DNA of 64,000 nt, taken from Gammaproteobacteria bacterium (GTDB lineage Bacteria; Pseudomonadota; Gammaproteobacteria; GCA-001735895). The stretch lies in assembly GCA_026989015.1 (NCBI GenBank), contig JALSKD010000053.1:1-64000 (forward strand). Reading direction: 5' to 3'. The notes under the pieces are model-generated. The model searched no databases, was not told where the DNA came from, and saw only the letters and a list, made by a program, of their open reading frames with translations. A program made the position numbers and the translations under genes. Shown here one piece after another: positions 55,478 to 64,000 of this stretch (positions are counted from its first letter, which is position 1; each line of letters opens with the position of its first letter).

Positions 55478-56860
55478 TCAGCGGCCCTCTTTGCAGGTTC
55501 GGATGAAGGAAACGAAGTCATCGACCCAGGAATGCAGGTCGGTCGATCGCAAGTGCGTGTAACTGGCGACCAGATTATGACGGATGATACCATCATTCAT
55601 TCCATCGATTCCCGTTCCCCGCTTGATGGCATAGCCATAAGTGAGTTCGTCCGCAACATACTGCAAGGAGGAATAGTGGAATTCGTGGGCGTGTATCGGC
55701 TGCGCAGGGTCGGTGTACCAGGGGTGATCGGGCCGGGGTTCCAGGACCACATAGCCGCGTCCCTGAGGCTTGCGGCTCATTACCACGCTGGCCGGAATCA
55801 CATTGCACAAGGGCCAGGCGGTACCGGCCTGCATCAGGTCTCGGCACAGGTACATCAGTCCACCGCATTCGGCATAGCTTGGCAAACCCTGCTCGATGGA
55901 TTGGCGGATGTCGGTGAGCAGGCTCTGGTTGGCCGAGAGTTTCTCAACCTGGGTTTCGGGGAATCCTCCGCCAATGAACAGGCCGTCGATGGCGGTCGGC
56001 AGATGGGGATCGTGCAGGCTGTCGAAGGGCAGCAGTTCGACACCGAGTTCCGCGAAGCGCTGCAGATCACCGGGGTAGTAGAAGCCGAAGGCAGTGTCAC
56101 GGGCGATGGCAACGCGCAGATCCGCCTTCGGCAGTTTCCTGGCAAGTGGAAGGTTCATGTCGCCGCTGTCGGCAACGGGAATCCGGGTGGCCTGCAGCAA
56201 GGCATCGATATCGATATGGCGTTCGGCCTGCTCCGCCAGCAGGTCGATAACGGTTTCCGCCTGCTCGGCCATCTCGTTTCCCGGTATCAGCCCCAGGTGC
56301 CGTTCGGTGACTTGGATCGCGTTGTTGCGTGGTACCACGCCCAGAACAGTGAAATCCGTATAGCGTTCGATCATCGCCCGCATCTTCGCCTCGTGGCGAG
56401 TACCGGCGACCTTGTTGAGGATCACCCCGGCGTAGCGAATCTGAGGGTCGAAATCCCGGTAGCCCAGCAGCAGCGGGGCGATACCGCGGCTGGTGCCGCT
56501 GCAGTCCACCACCAGCACCACCGGCAGTTGCAGCAGGCGGGCCATTGCGGCGTTGCTGTCGCTGCCATCGAGTGCCAGGCCGTCGAACAGCCCCATGTTG
56601 CCTTCCACCAGCGTGACATCCATGCCCTGGCGCCGGGTATGGAAGGACTCAAGGATATGGGGCTGGCCGGAAGTAAAGAAATCGAGGTTGTGGCAGTCGC
56701 GGTCACTGGCCTGGCTGAGCCAGATCGGATCAATATAGTCCGGTCCCTTCTTGAAGGTCTGGATGCTCAAGCCGCGATCCCGAATGGCCTTTGCAAGACC
56801 GATCGACAGCGTGGTCTTGCCCGAGGATTTGTGCGCGGCGGAGATATAGAAGGCGGACAT
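55478..56860 (-). CDS. dsrN: DsrN, cobyrinic acid a,c-diamide synthase-like siroheme amidase
   Basis: ISAAHKSSGKTTLSIGLAKAI; glutamine amidotransferase motif LPSYAECGGLMYLC. Confidence 0.9.
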   Translation of the reverse strand: MSAFYISAAHKSSGKTTLSIGLAKAIRDRGLSIQTFKKGPDYIDPIWLSQASDRDCHNLDFFTSGQPHILESFHTRRQGMDVTLVEGNMGLFDGLALDGSDSNAAMARLLQLPVVLVVDCSGTSRGIAPLLLGYRDFDPQIRYAGVILNKVAGTRHEAKMRAMIERYTDFTVLGVVPRNNAIQVTERHLGLIPGNEMAEQAETVIDLLAEQAERHIDIDALLQATRIPVADSGDMNLPLARKLPKADLRVAIARDTAFGFYYPGDLQRFAELGVELLPFDSLHDPHLPTAIDGLFIGGGFPETQVEKLSANQSLLTDIRQSIEQGLPSYAECGGLMYLCRDLMQAGTAWPLCNVIPASVVMSRKPQGRGYVVLEPRPDHPWYTDPAQPIHAHEFHYSSLQYVADELTYGYAIKRGTGIDGMNDGIIRHNLVASYTHLRSTDLHSWVDDFVSFIRTCKEGR

Positions 56861-56879
56861 GCGGCAGAGGAAAACAAAA

Positions 56880-56905
56880 AGCGTCCGCCATTATAGGCAG
56901 ACGCT
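56880..56905 (-). terminator. Intrinsic-terminator-like hairpin between dsrP and dsrN
   Basis: Minus: AGCGTCTGCC TATAAT GGCGGACGCT followed by TTTTGTTTT; one mismatch in the stem. Confidence 0.6.
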
Positions 56906-56917
56906 TCGGGGTAACAA
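56890..56917 (-). promoter_or_regulatory. Candidate sigma70 promoter for dsrNR overlapping the hairpin
   Basis: Minus: TTGTTA (56917-56912) N16 TATAAT (56895-56890); the -10 is the hairpin loop. Confidence 0.4.
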
Positions 56918-56931
56918 CCGCGGAGGAGGAG

Positions 56932-58137
56932 TCAGGACTTGCTTGACACCAGGTTGTCCGACAGGTCATCGGGCAGCAGCCGGAAGATCTTGAGCGCAAA
57001 GGCCACGATGAACAATGACAGGGCGACGCCTCCGAGGCCAAGCATGATCTCCCATTTGCTGGGGCTGTAACCGGCGACCACGCCATCGAAGAAGGTCGAG
57101 CTGTATTCGAACTCGGCCGGAAGCAGCGGGATCGGGTAGGCCTGTCCGCCGATGATGATGACATATAGGTTGGCCATGCCGCCAAGGATCACCAGTACCG
57201 CGGCCAGACCGATGGCAAAACGGTGCTTGGATGGACGCGGGCAGTAGACCAGCAGCAGCGGAAGCAGGGTGCCGATGACGATCTGGCCCCACCAGAACAG
57301 CTGGGTATAGATGCCGCCGTCGAGCAGGATGAAGCTCTCGATACCGTGCTTCTTGGTCATGTACAGATTGGTCAGGTGATAGACCGCGCTGAAGTAGAAG
57401 GTGGCGGCGACGAACACGCCCAGCAAGTTTTTCAAGCGATTGACCACCAGGTCACCCAGCGGGCGCCCGGTCCATTTGAAGGCGGCGAACATGACCAGCA
57501 TGAAGATGGCCAGTCCGAAGGAGAAGGAAAGGATCACGAACATCGGTGCCAGCAGTGCGCTGTCATAGGCCTGACGGGAGACCAGGAAACCGAAGATGGA
57601 ACCGGTACCTGTGGTCAGGATCAGCCGCCAGATGAAGGCTGCCGTGCCGGCAACGCGGGCGTATTTCTCGACCTGCCAGTCGAGCATGGTCCACAGGTAG
57701 AGACCAACGATGAGGAAGAATCCGTTGTAGAGGATGATGTTCCAGGCAAAGATCGATTTGAAATTGTAGTAGGTCATGGCGACGATCAGCCGGTCGGCAC
57801 GGCCCAGATCCAGCACCAGAACGGCCAGGCCGCCGGCGAGCAGGGCCACCGCGAGGACCGCGGACAGGCGCGACAGCGGCTTGTACAACTTTTTGCCGAA
57901 TACCGAAGCGATTGAGGCCACATTCAGCGCGCCGGAGGCGGCCACAATGAGAAAGATCGCGAACACATGGGGCATGCCCCAGACGATCTGGTTATTCATC
58001 CCGGTGATCCAGTGGCCCTCGTGCTCCATGTTGACGAAGGCGACGAAAGCGGCCAGCAGGAAGAGTCCGAAAAAGCCCAGCAGACCCAGGTAGGCGGGCG
58101 AGTTGCCGTCAATCGATGTGTAGCGGAGATTTTTCAT
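56932..58137 (-). CDS. dsrP: DsrP, NrfD-type integral membrane quinone-interacting subunit
   Basis: Polytopic membrane protein, NrfD family; between dsrO and dsrN. Confidence 0.93.
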   Translation of the reverse strand: MKNLRYTSIDGNSPAYLGLLGFFGLFLLAAFVAFVNMEHEGHWITGMNNQIVWGMPHVFAIFLIVAASGALNVASIASVFGKKLYKPLSRLSAVLAVALLAGGLAVLVLDLGRADRLIVAMTYYNFKSIFAWNIILYNGFFLIVGLYLWTMLDWQVEKYARVAGTAAFIWRLILTTGTGSIFGFLVSRQAYDSALLAPMFVILSFSFGLAIFMLVMFAAFKWTGRPLGDLVVNRLKNLLGVFVAATFYFSAVYHLTNLYMTKKHGIESFILLDGGIYTQLFWWGQIVIGTLLPLLLVYCPRPSKHRFAIGLAAVLVILGGMANLYVIIIGGQAYPIPLLPAEFEYSSTFFDGVVAGYSPSKWEIMLGLGGVALSLFIVAFALKIFRLLPDDLSDNLVSSKS

Positions 58138-58143
58138 GATTGC

Positions 58144-58896
58144 TTAAAAACCCTGGTAACGAACGCCTGTATTCAGGCCCAGATCGGCGCGCAGCTGGCG
58201 GCCGCCGTATTGCTCAAGGCGGCGGGAAATTTCGCTGCCGCTGTCGTTGAGGTCACCGAACAGGATGGCCTGTTCGGGACAGGCTTCGGCGCAGGCCGTG
58301 GTGCCATCGCCGCGGTCCACCTTGTGCACGCACAGAGTGCAGGACTCGACGGTACCCTTGCCGCGAGGCATGTACGGCTTCTGGTCAGTGAGCGTTTCAT
58401 GGACCAGGCTGCGCGCCTTGTAGGGGCAGGCCATCATGCAGTAGCGACAGCCGATGCAGATATGGCGGTCCACCAGTACGATGCCGTCGGCGCGCTTGAA
58501 GGAAGCGCCGGTGGGACACACATCCACGCAGGGCGGGTGCTCGCAGTGCTGGCACATCACCGGCATCTGGAACTGGTATCCGGTCGATTTGCTCTTGACC
58601 TTGACGATGCGGATCCACTGCGGATCGGTGGTCGGTCCGTGCATCGGTTTCAGCCCGTTTTCTTCATTGCAGGCCGTTACGCAGCGGTTGCAGCCATCGG
58701 CGCACTTGTTGGTGTCGATCAGCAGGCCCCAGCGGTTCCTGTCGCTGACCGGCTCGTCGGCAGGGCGCGCCTGAACCGTCTGCAGAAACACGCCCGGTGC
58801 CAGGGTCAGACCGGCCAGTGCCGCCACCGAACCGCCGAGCAGGCGACGACGGTACTGATCGATGGGAGTCTCGGAATTCATCTCGTTCTGGCTCAT
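58144..58896 (-). CDS. dsrO: DsrO, Tat-exported periplasmic ferredoxin-like iron-sulfur protein
   Basis: Tat motif RRRLLGGSVAALAG; CxxCxxC clusters CADGCNRCVTAC, CQHCEHPPCVDVCPTGA, CIGCRYCMMACPYKA. Confidence 0.94.
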   Translation of the reverse strand: MSQNEMNSETPIDQYRRRLLGGSVAALAGLTLAPGVFLQTVQARPADEPVSDRNRWGLLIDTNKCADGCNRCVTACNEENGLKPMHGPTTDPQWIRIVKVKSKSTGYQFQMPVMCQHCEHPPCVDVCPTGASFKRADGIVLVDRHICIGCRYCMMACPYKARSLVHETLTDQKPYMPRGKGTVESCTLCVHKVDRGDGTTACAEACPEQAILFGDLNDSGSEISRRLEQYGGRQLRADLGLNTGVRYQGF

Positions 58897-58899
58897 GGG

Positions 58900-59421
58900 T
58901 CAACGAACCTTCTGTTGGGATACGGCTTTCGGGTTGTTCGACAGGCTCAACAGCCGGTCCACCAAGGGAGTGCCGGAAGAATGGGGCGAGGTCTGGCGCA
59001 AGCGTTCGCCATCGGCGCTTTCCGGACGGTCCGAATGGCATTCGAAACAGTCGAGCTTGACGCTCACCGACTGGTGGCAGCTGGAGCAGAAGAAACCGGG
59101 CTCACCGGCGCGTGCCACCTTGCCGCTGCTGTCCGGAGTGACATGACAGTTGATGCATTCCTTGAGGCTGGCATCCTTGGTACGGATGCCCTGATGCATG
59201 GTCAGGTCACGCTTGTGAAGCAGCAACTCCGGGTGGGTGCGGCGGATCTCGTCGGTTGGACGAATGCACTGTTCACCCTTGGGCGTCGGAACGACATTGC
59301 CGTTCGCGTCGCGGGACGGGCCACGGAAATCGCTGGCCGCCGAGAGGCTCAGTGACCACAGCAGAATCGCCATGGTCAGCAGGCTGCGAGATAACAATCG
59401 AATAGTCACGGATACATCCAC
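58900..59421 (-). CDS. dsrJ: DsrJ, triheme c-type cytochrome
   Basis: Signal/anchor peptide; CINCH, CSSCH, CFECH heme motifs. Confidence 0.93.
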   Translation of the reverse strand: MDVSVTIRLLSRSLLTMAILLWSLSLSAASDFRGPSRDANGNVVPTPKGEQCIRPTDEIRRTHPELLLHKRDLTMHQGIRTKDASLKECINCHVTPDSSGKVARAGEPGFFCSSCHQSVSVKLDCFECHSDRPESADGERLRQTSPHSSGTPLVDRLLSLSNNPKAVSQQKVR

Positions 59422-59430
59422 CCTGGTGGT

Positions 59431-61383
59431 TTAGTGGTCACCCATGGCCATGTCGATGTAGCCGGTGGGGCAGACATCGGAACAGATGTGACAGCCGATG
59501 CAGCGCGCGTAGTCGGTGGCCACATAGCGGCCCACGGTGTGCTTGTCCTTCTTGACGCGGTAGACGGCATCCTGCGGGCAGTAGATGACACAGTTGTCGC
59601 ATTCGAAGCACATGCCGCAGCTCATGCAGCGCTCGGCCTCGGCCACGGTTTCCTCTTCGGTCAGCGGAACCAGCCGGTCCTCGAAGTGGCCGAGTACCTG
59701 TTCAGCATCGGGCACCACTTGCTTGCGCACATGACGCGGGGTGTATTCGAAGTGGCCGAGGAACAGCTTGTCGGCAGTGATGATTTCCTGCTCGGAGCGG
59801 TCCTCGAAGTTGTGGATGGCGAAATCGGCTTCGCTGGTACCGCGGGTTTCCTCGTGGCTGTAGGGCTCGGGAGCCAGGTTGGCTTCCTTGAGCTTCTCCA
59901 GCAGATCGAAGTGATGCACATCGACCTTGGGGCGCTTTTTCAGGCTGCCGTGGGTCAGGTAGGCATTGACCGTTTCGGCGCAGACGGACGCCTGGCCGAT
60001 GGCCGTGGTCAGCAGGTGGGGGCGGACGATGTCGCCGGCCACGAAGTGACCTTCCTTGCCGGGTACGCGGTAGAAGCTGTCGGCATCCATCAGTCCGCGG
60101 CCGTTGTCGAACTCCTCGAGACCGGTGAGATCGCCGGTCTGGCCGATGGCGGAGACAATGAGATCGGCCTCGATTTCATACTCGGTGCCTTCGATCGGAG
60201 TCGGGCGGCCATCGACCACCTCGCACTTGGCGACCTTGAGGGCAATGGCGCGTCCGTTGTCGTCGACGACGACCTCCAGCGGCATGACGCCGTCGTGGAT
60301 GTCCACGCCTTCGCGCAGGGCGTCTTCGACTTCGTGTTCGGATGCGGTCATCTGGTCGCGCGGGAACAGCGAGGTCAGCACCACTTGGGCACCGTCGCGC
60401 GCTGCGGTCAGGGCCGAATCATGGGCCACATAGCCGCCGATGACATGCTCGGGGCGCTGCTCCTCGGGCAGGTCGTCGACCTTGCCAAGGCGGCGGGCAA
60501 CGGAAACGACGTCAATGGAGGTGTCGCCACCACCGACACAGACGACCTTGCTGGCCGTCACTTTCATGGTGCCCTTGTTGAATGCCTCGAGGAAGGCGAC
60601 ACCGGACACGCAGTTGGGGGCGTCGGCATTCGGTACCGGAAGCATGCGGCCGGATTTGCAGCCGATGGCCCAGATGATGGCGTCGTATTCCTTTTCCAGC
60701 TCTTCGACCTTGACATCGGTACCGACGCGGGTGGAGAGCTTGACCTCGATACCGCCCATGTCGAGGATGCGCTGAATCTCGTGGTTCAGGAATTCACGCG
60801 GGGTACGGTAGCCGGGGATGCCGTACTTGAACATGCCGCCCAGCTCGTCGTGGTCGTCGAAGACCACGGATTCATGACCCATGCGACGCAGCTGGTAGGC
60901 CGCGGCCAAGCCGGCCGGACCGCCGCCGACGATGGCCACCTTCTTGCCGGACAGCGGAGCACTGTTGTCGAACGTGAAGCCTTCGGATTTTGCGGTATCG
61001 CCGATGTACTGCTCCACCGCATTGATGCCGACAAAGTCCTCGACATGGTTGCGGTTGCAACCGTCCTGGCAGGGCGCCGGGCAGACGCGGCCCATCATCG
61101 ACGGGAAGGGGTTGGCGTCGGTGGAGCGGCGGAAGGCGTACTCCTGCATGGTAACGCCTTCCGGCGGCTTCTCGATGCCGCGGATGATGTCCAGGTAGCC
61201 GCGGATATCCTCACCGGAAGGGCAACTGCCTTGGCACGGCGGAGTGCGATGGACATAGGTGGGGCATTTGTGCGAATGATCGCCCTCGAAGATCTTGTCG
61301 CCGATCTTCTGCCACTGGTTGACACCGTCCTCGTACTTGCGGAATGTCAGTTTGGTGTTCATCTCTTTCGTGCTCGTTGCCAT
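59431..61383 (-). CDS. dsrL: DsrL, NAD(P)H-acceptor oxidoreductase (GltD-like) iron-sulfur flavoprotein
   Basis: GGGPAGLAAAYQLRRMGHESVVFD; GGGDTSIDVVSVARRLG; C-terminal ferredoxin clusters CMSCGMCFECDNC and CIGCHICSDVCP. Confidence 0.95.
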   Translation of the reverse strand: MATSTKEMNTKLTFRKYEDGVNQWQKIGDKIFEGDHSHKCPTYVHRTPPCQGSCPSGEDIRGYLDIIRGIEKPPEGVTMQEYAFRRSTDANPFPSMMGRVCPAPCQDGCNRNHVEDFVGINAVEQYIGDTAKSEGFTFDNSAPLSGKKVAIVGGGPAGLAAAYQLRRMGHESVVFDDHDELGGMFKYGIPGYRTPREFLNHEIQRILDMGGIEVKLSTRVGTDVKVEELEKEYDAIIWAIGCKSGRMLPVPNADAPNCVSGVAFLEAFNKGTMKVTASKVVCVGGGDTSIDVVSVARRLGKVDDLPEEQRPEHVIGGYVAHDSALTAARDGAQVVLTSLFPRDQMTASEHEVEDALREGVDIHDGVMPLEVVVDDNGRAIALKVAKCEVVDGRPTPIEGTEYEIEADLIVSAIGQTGDLTGLEEFDNGRGLMDADSFYRVPGKEGHFVAGDIVRPHLLTTAIGQASVCAETVNAYLTHGSLKKRPKVDVHHFDLLEKLKEANLAPEPYSHEETRGTSEADFAIHNFEDRSEQEIITADKLFLGHFEYTPRHVRKQVVPDAEQVLGHFEDRLVPLTEEETVAEAERCMSCGMCFECDNCVIYCPQDAVYRVKKDKHTVGRYVATDYARCIGCHICSDVCPTGYIDMAMGDH

Positions 61384-61436
61384 TTTCAGCTCCTGTGACC
61401 AACAGTTTTCACTGGATAAAGTAAAGGGTTAATGAA

Positions 61437-62987
61437 TTATTCGTTTGCGGCTTCCGCTGGGGATTCGGCCTCGTCCTCGTCGCTGTTCTGCCCGGTGAGG
61501 ATCAGAGCGTTGGAGACCAGTTGGTGGACACTGACGATCATGTCCATCCCCATGTTGTAGTAGGGCAGTACCTTGCTGAACTGCGATTTGCAGATTGCGC
61601 AGATGGCGGCCATGTGGGTGACACCTTCCTCCTGCACCACATTGTTCAGTGCGGTCATGCGCGGCATCGCGCCCTTGACGCGCACGGGCATCAGATCGTC
61701 GGTCAGCAGACCGCCGCCACCGCCGCAACAGAAGGTGCCCTCGCCGATGGTTTCCGGCGCCATGTCCACATAGTTGTTGCACACCGTCTTGATGATGTTG
61801 CGGGGTATGGTGAACTGTCCGCCCGGTTTGTCGCCCATGCGGGAGGCGCGCGCGACATTGCATGAATCGTGGAAGGTCAGGGTCATCCAGTCGTTTTCCG
61901 ACGGGTCGAACTTGAGCTTGTCCTTCTGGATCAGATCCCAGGTGAACTCGCAGATGTGCTGAGGGATTGGGTAGCGCTGATCAAGGAAATCAAAAGGACC
62001 GGCCAATGTATTGAGGAAGCTGTAGGCCACACGCCAGGCGTGACCGCACTCGCCGAACACGATGCGCTTGACGCCCAGATCGATGGCCGCTTCGCGGATG
62101 CGCAGCGCAATGCGGCGCATGTTTTCATAGTTGCCGATGAACAGGCCGAAGTTGGCGGCTTCGGAGGCCTTGGAACTCAGTGTCCAGGTGACACCAGCCT
62201 CGTGGAAGACCTTGGCATAGCCCATCAGCCCGTCCACATGGGGTTCGGCAAAGAAGTCGGCCGACGGCGTGACCAGCAGGATCTCGACGCCTTCGCGGTC
62301 CAGCGGCAGTTCCACCTTTACACCGGTATCGTCTTCGATGTCTTCCTCAAGGCCTTCGAGGGTATCGGCCAGTGCCGGCTCCGGCAGGCCGAGGTTGTTG
62401 CCGATCTTGTAGACCTTGCCGATGATTTCGTTGCTGTACTTCATGCCGCGACCGACGCGGGCCATGACATCACGCGCCGCCATGGTGATCTCGGCGGTGT
62501 CGATGCCGTAGGGGCAATAGACGGAGCATCGGCGGCACTCGGAGCACTGATGATAGTAGTTCCACCAGTCGTCGAGCACTTCCTTGCTCATTTCCTTGGC
62601 GCCGACCAGCCAGCCCAGTCCCAGTTTGCCCAGGAATCGACCGGTGGGCGTGTGGTAGCGACGATAGACCGAGCGGAACAGGTCCTGGCGGGCGACCGGC
62701 ATGTTCTTGGGATCGGCGGAACCGAGGAAGTAATGGCACTTGTCGGTACAGGCGCCGCACTTGACGCAGGAGTCGAGGAACACGCGCAGGCCGCGGTATT
62801 TCTTGACCGCATTGCCCATTTCCTCGACGGCCTTTGTCTCCCAGTCGTCGACGAGTTCACCGGGGAAGCAGAGCGGGTCCTGATGCTCGGGCTTGGCGAT
62901 GAAGGGACCGTCGGATTCCATGGAACCCGGCTGGATCTTCGGGACATGGATATGCTTGAACAGTTCGGGTGTTTCGAAATCAGCCAC
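61437..62987 (-). CDS. dsrK: DsrK, heterodisulfide-reductase-like catalytic subunit
   Basis: CVKCGACTDKCHYF, CSECRRCSVYCPYG, CCG motif GTFCCGGGGGLLTDDLM. Confidence 0.95.
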   Translation of the reverse strand: MADFETPELFKHIHVPKIQPGSMESDGPFIAKPEHQDPLCFPGELVDDWETKAVEEMGNAVKKYRGLRVFLDSCVKCGACTDKCHYFLGSADPKNMPVARQDLFRSVYRRYHTPTGRFLGKLGLGWLVGAKEMSKEVLDDWWNYYHQCSECRRCSVYCPYGIDTAEITMAARDVMARVGRGMKYSNEIIGKVYKIGNNLGLPEPALADTLEGLEEDIEDDTGVKVELPLDREGVEILLVTPSADFFAEPHVDGLMGYAKVFHEAGVTWTLSSKASEAANFGLFIGNYENMRRIALRIREAAIDLGVKRIVFGECGHAWRVAYSFLNTLAGPFDFLDQRYPIPQHICEFTWDLIQKDKLKFDPSENDWMTLTFHDSCNVARASRMGDKPGGQFTIPRNIIKTVCNNYVDMAPETIGEGTFCCGGGGGLLTDDLMPVRVKGAMPRMTALNNVVQEEGVTHMAAICAICKSQFSKVLPYYNMGMDMIVSVHQLVSNALILTGQNSDEDEAESPAEAANE

Positions 62988-62998
62988 TTCTCTATCTC

Positions 62999-63766
62999 CT
63001 AGCCCTTGGATGATTCAGCACAGGTGTTGGGATCGCCTTTCTCCAGCTCCAGCGCCCAGTCGACCACATGGCGCTTCTCGCGCGGGTTGTCGACCTGGTT
63101 GCGTGTCGGGCTGAAGAATACGCCGGGGACATGCAGCAGCTTGCTGAACGGGAAGATCAGCAGCAGGATGGCTACCAGCGTCAGATGGATGATCAGCGGT
63201 GTGTTGACCGACAGGTCGGCAATGGAGAAGCCCATCCAGTCGAGGAAAAACTGCTTGAGGGTGATGATGTCGGGTCGGTCGAGCAGTTGCATCACCAGAC
63301 CGCTGAAGCCGATGAACAGCAGCAGCAGGAGCATCAGGTAGTCGGAAGGCGCGGAGATGTAACGCACACGGTCTACGACGATACGGCGTCCCAGCAGTCC
63401 GAGCAGGCCAAAGACCATGCCGAAGGCGGCGTACTTGCCAAAGGGCTGGATCAGATCGACCCAGAACCAGGGTTGTTCCTGAAAATAGCGCAGGTGACGC
63501 GCCAGCACCAGGAACAGTGACATGTGGAATATCCAGCCGAAAATCCAGATCCACTTGTTGGATTTGAACAGGCTTTCAAATACTACGACTTCACGAGCCA
63601 TCCGGAATACAACGCCGGGCACGGTGGTCGGAGCCGGCGTCGTCGGAATCTTGAGGGGGGCGGGAGTGCGCCAGTATTGCCAGATCTTGTAGCCCAGTCC
63701 GATCACCAGGACAGCGGTGGCAAACCAGTATAACAATGCAAAGAAAGTGCTCATTGTGACGATCAA
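62999..63766 (-). CDS. dsrM: DsrM, cytochrome b (NarI-like) membrane subunit
   Basis: Polytopic protein with FHMSLFLVLARHLRYF and LIIHLTLVAILLLIFPFSKLLH. Confidence 0.94.
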   Translation of the reverse strand: MIVTMSTFFALLYWFATAVLVIGLGYKIWQYWRTPAPLKIPTTPAPTTVPGVVFRMAREVVVFESLFKSNKWIWIFGWIFHMSLFLVLARHLRYFQEQPWFWVDLIQPFGKYAAFGMVFGLLGLLGRRIVVDRVRYISAPSDYLMLLLLLFIGFSGLVMQLLDRPDIITLKQFFLDWMGFSIADLSVNTPLIIHLTLVAILLLIFPFSKLLHVPGVFFSPTRNQVDNPREKRHVVDWALELEKGDPNTCAESSKG

Positions 63767-63810
63767 TCTCTCAGAGGGCTTGTGGGTTCGGCGTCGAACC
63801 GGGTCGTATA

Positions 63811-63841
63811 GATTCCGGGCCGGCTAGGCCGGCCCGGGATC
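63811..63841 (-). promoter_or_regulatory. Strong GC-rich hairpin between dsrC and dsrM
   Basis: 14-nt arms GATTCCGGGCCGGC / GCCGGCCCGGGATC with a 3-nt loop and one imperfect pair; no T-run afterwards. Confidence 0.6.
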
Positions 63842-63856
63842 AGAGCGGTCGGCGTC

Positions 63857-64000
63857 TTAGACGCAGCCGGTCGGCTTGGGCAGGCCCGCGTACTTACAGG
63901 CTTGCTTGGCCGGGCCGTAGGGGAACAGCTCGTAGAGGTACTTGGAGTTGCCCTTGTCCTTGCCCAGCTTCTTGCCAATGGCCTTGGTCAGGACGCGAAC
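63857..64000 (-). CDS. dsrC: DsrC sulfur-carrier protein, C-terminal 47 residues (truncated by window edge)
   Basis: Minus strand translates to [47 protein letters not shown], with the two conserved C-terminal cysteines. Absent from the ORF track. Confidence 0.95.
   Translation of the reverse strand, partial: VRVLTKAIGKKLGKDKGNSKYLYELFPYGPAKQACKYAGLPKPTGCV

Noticed and set aside
59434-61398. 654-aa + strand ORF antisense to dsrL
   Set aside because: Shadow ORF; dsrL on the minus strand has nucleotide-binding and Fe-S motifs.
63763-63978. 71-aa minus-strand ORF at the right end
   Set aside because: Out of frame with dsrC, which is unmistakable in the adjacent frame.

Overview
High-GC chromosomal window from a gammaproteobacterium-like sulfur oxidiser; I give no species call. 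Left to right it contains: (1) the 5' end of an IS256-family insertion sequence lying next to a second IS256 transposase remnant; (2) a phenylacetate (paa) catabolic cluster paaZKJIHGF (-) diverging from paaYX (+), without paaABCDE in the window; (3) a TRAP transporter dctPQM (-), a hemerythrin gene and a DUF2889-like gene; (4) a type II secretion locus gspC-D-[prsK-prsR-prsT-exosortase]-E-F-[rhombosortase]-G-H-I-J-K-L-M-N (+), in which two unrelated C-terminal sorting-peptidase families sit inside the gsp gene string; (5) an exosortase-type exopolysaccharide locus (sugar transferase, nucleotide-sugar dehydrogenase, Wza-like, Wzz-like, CpsD-like, beta-barrel, aminotransferase, asparagine-synthase-like, ACP, AMP-ligase, NadE-like); (6) an IorAB-type molybdenum hydroxylase pair, an Atm1-type ABC transporter, an S24-like protein, a rhodanese, a likely sulfur-globule-type protein and a NarXL-like two-component pair; (7) the distal part of a dsr sulfur-oxidation operon, dsrC(partial)-M-K-L-J-O-P-N-R (-). 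The most notable signals are the dual sortase/T2SS supercluster; an inverted repeat GATACAG-N24-CTGTATC found with identical spacing at both the paa and TRAP promoters; an intrinsic-terminator-shaped element inside the dctQ coding sequence; and hairpins placed between dsrC/dsrM and dsrP/dsrN. All calls come from reading the sequence and from family knowledge; no database search was run.
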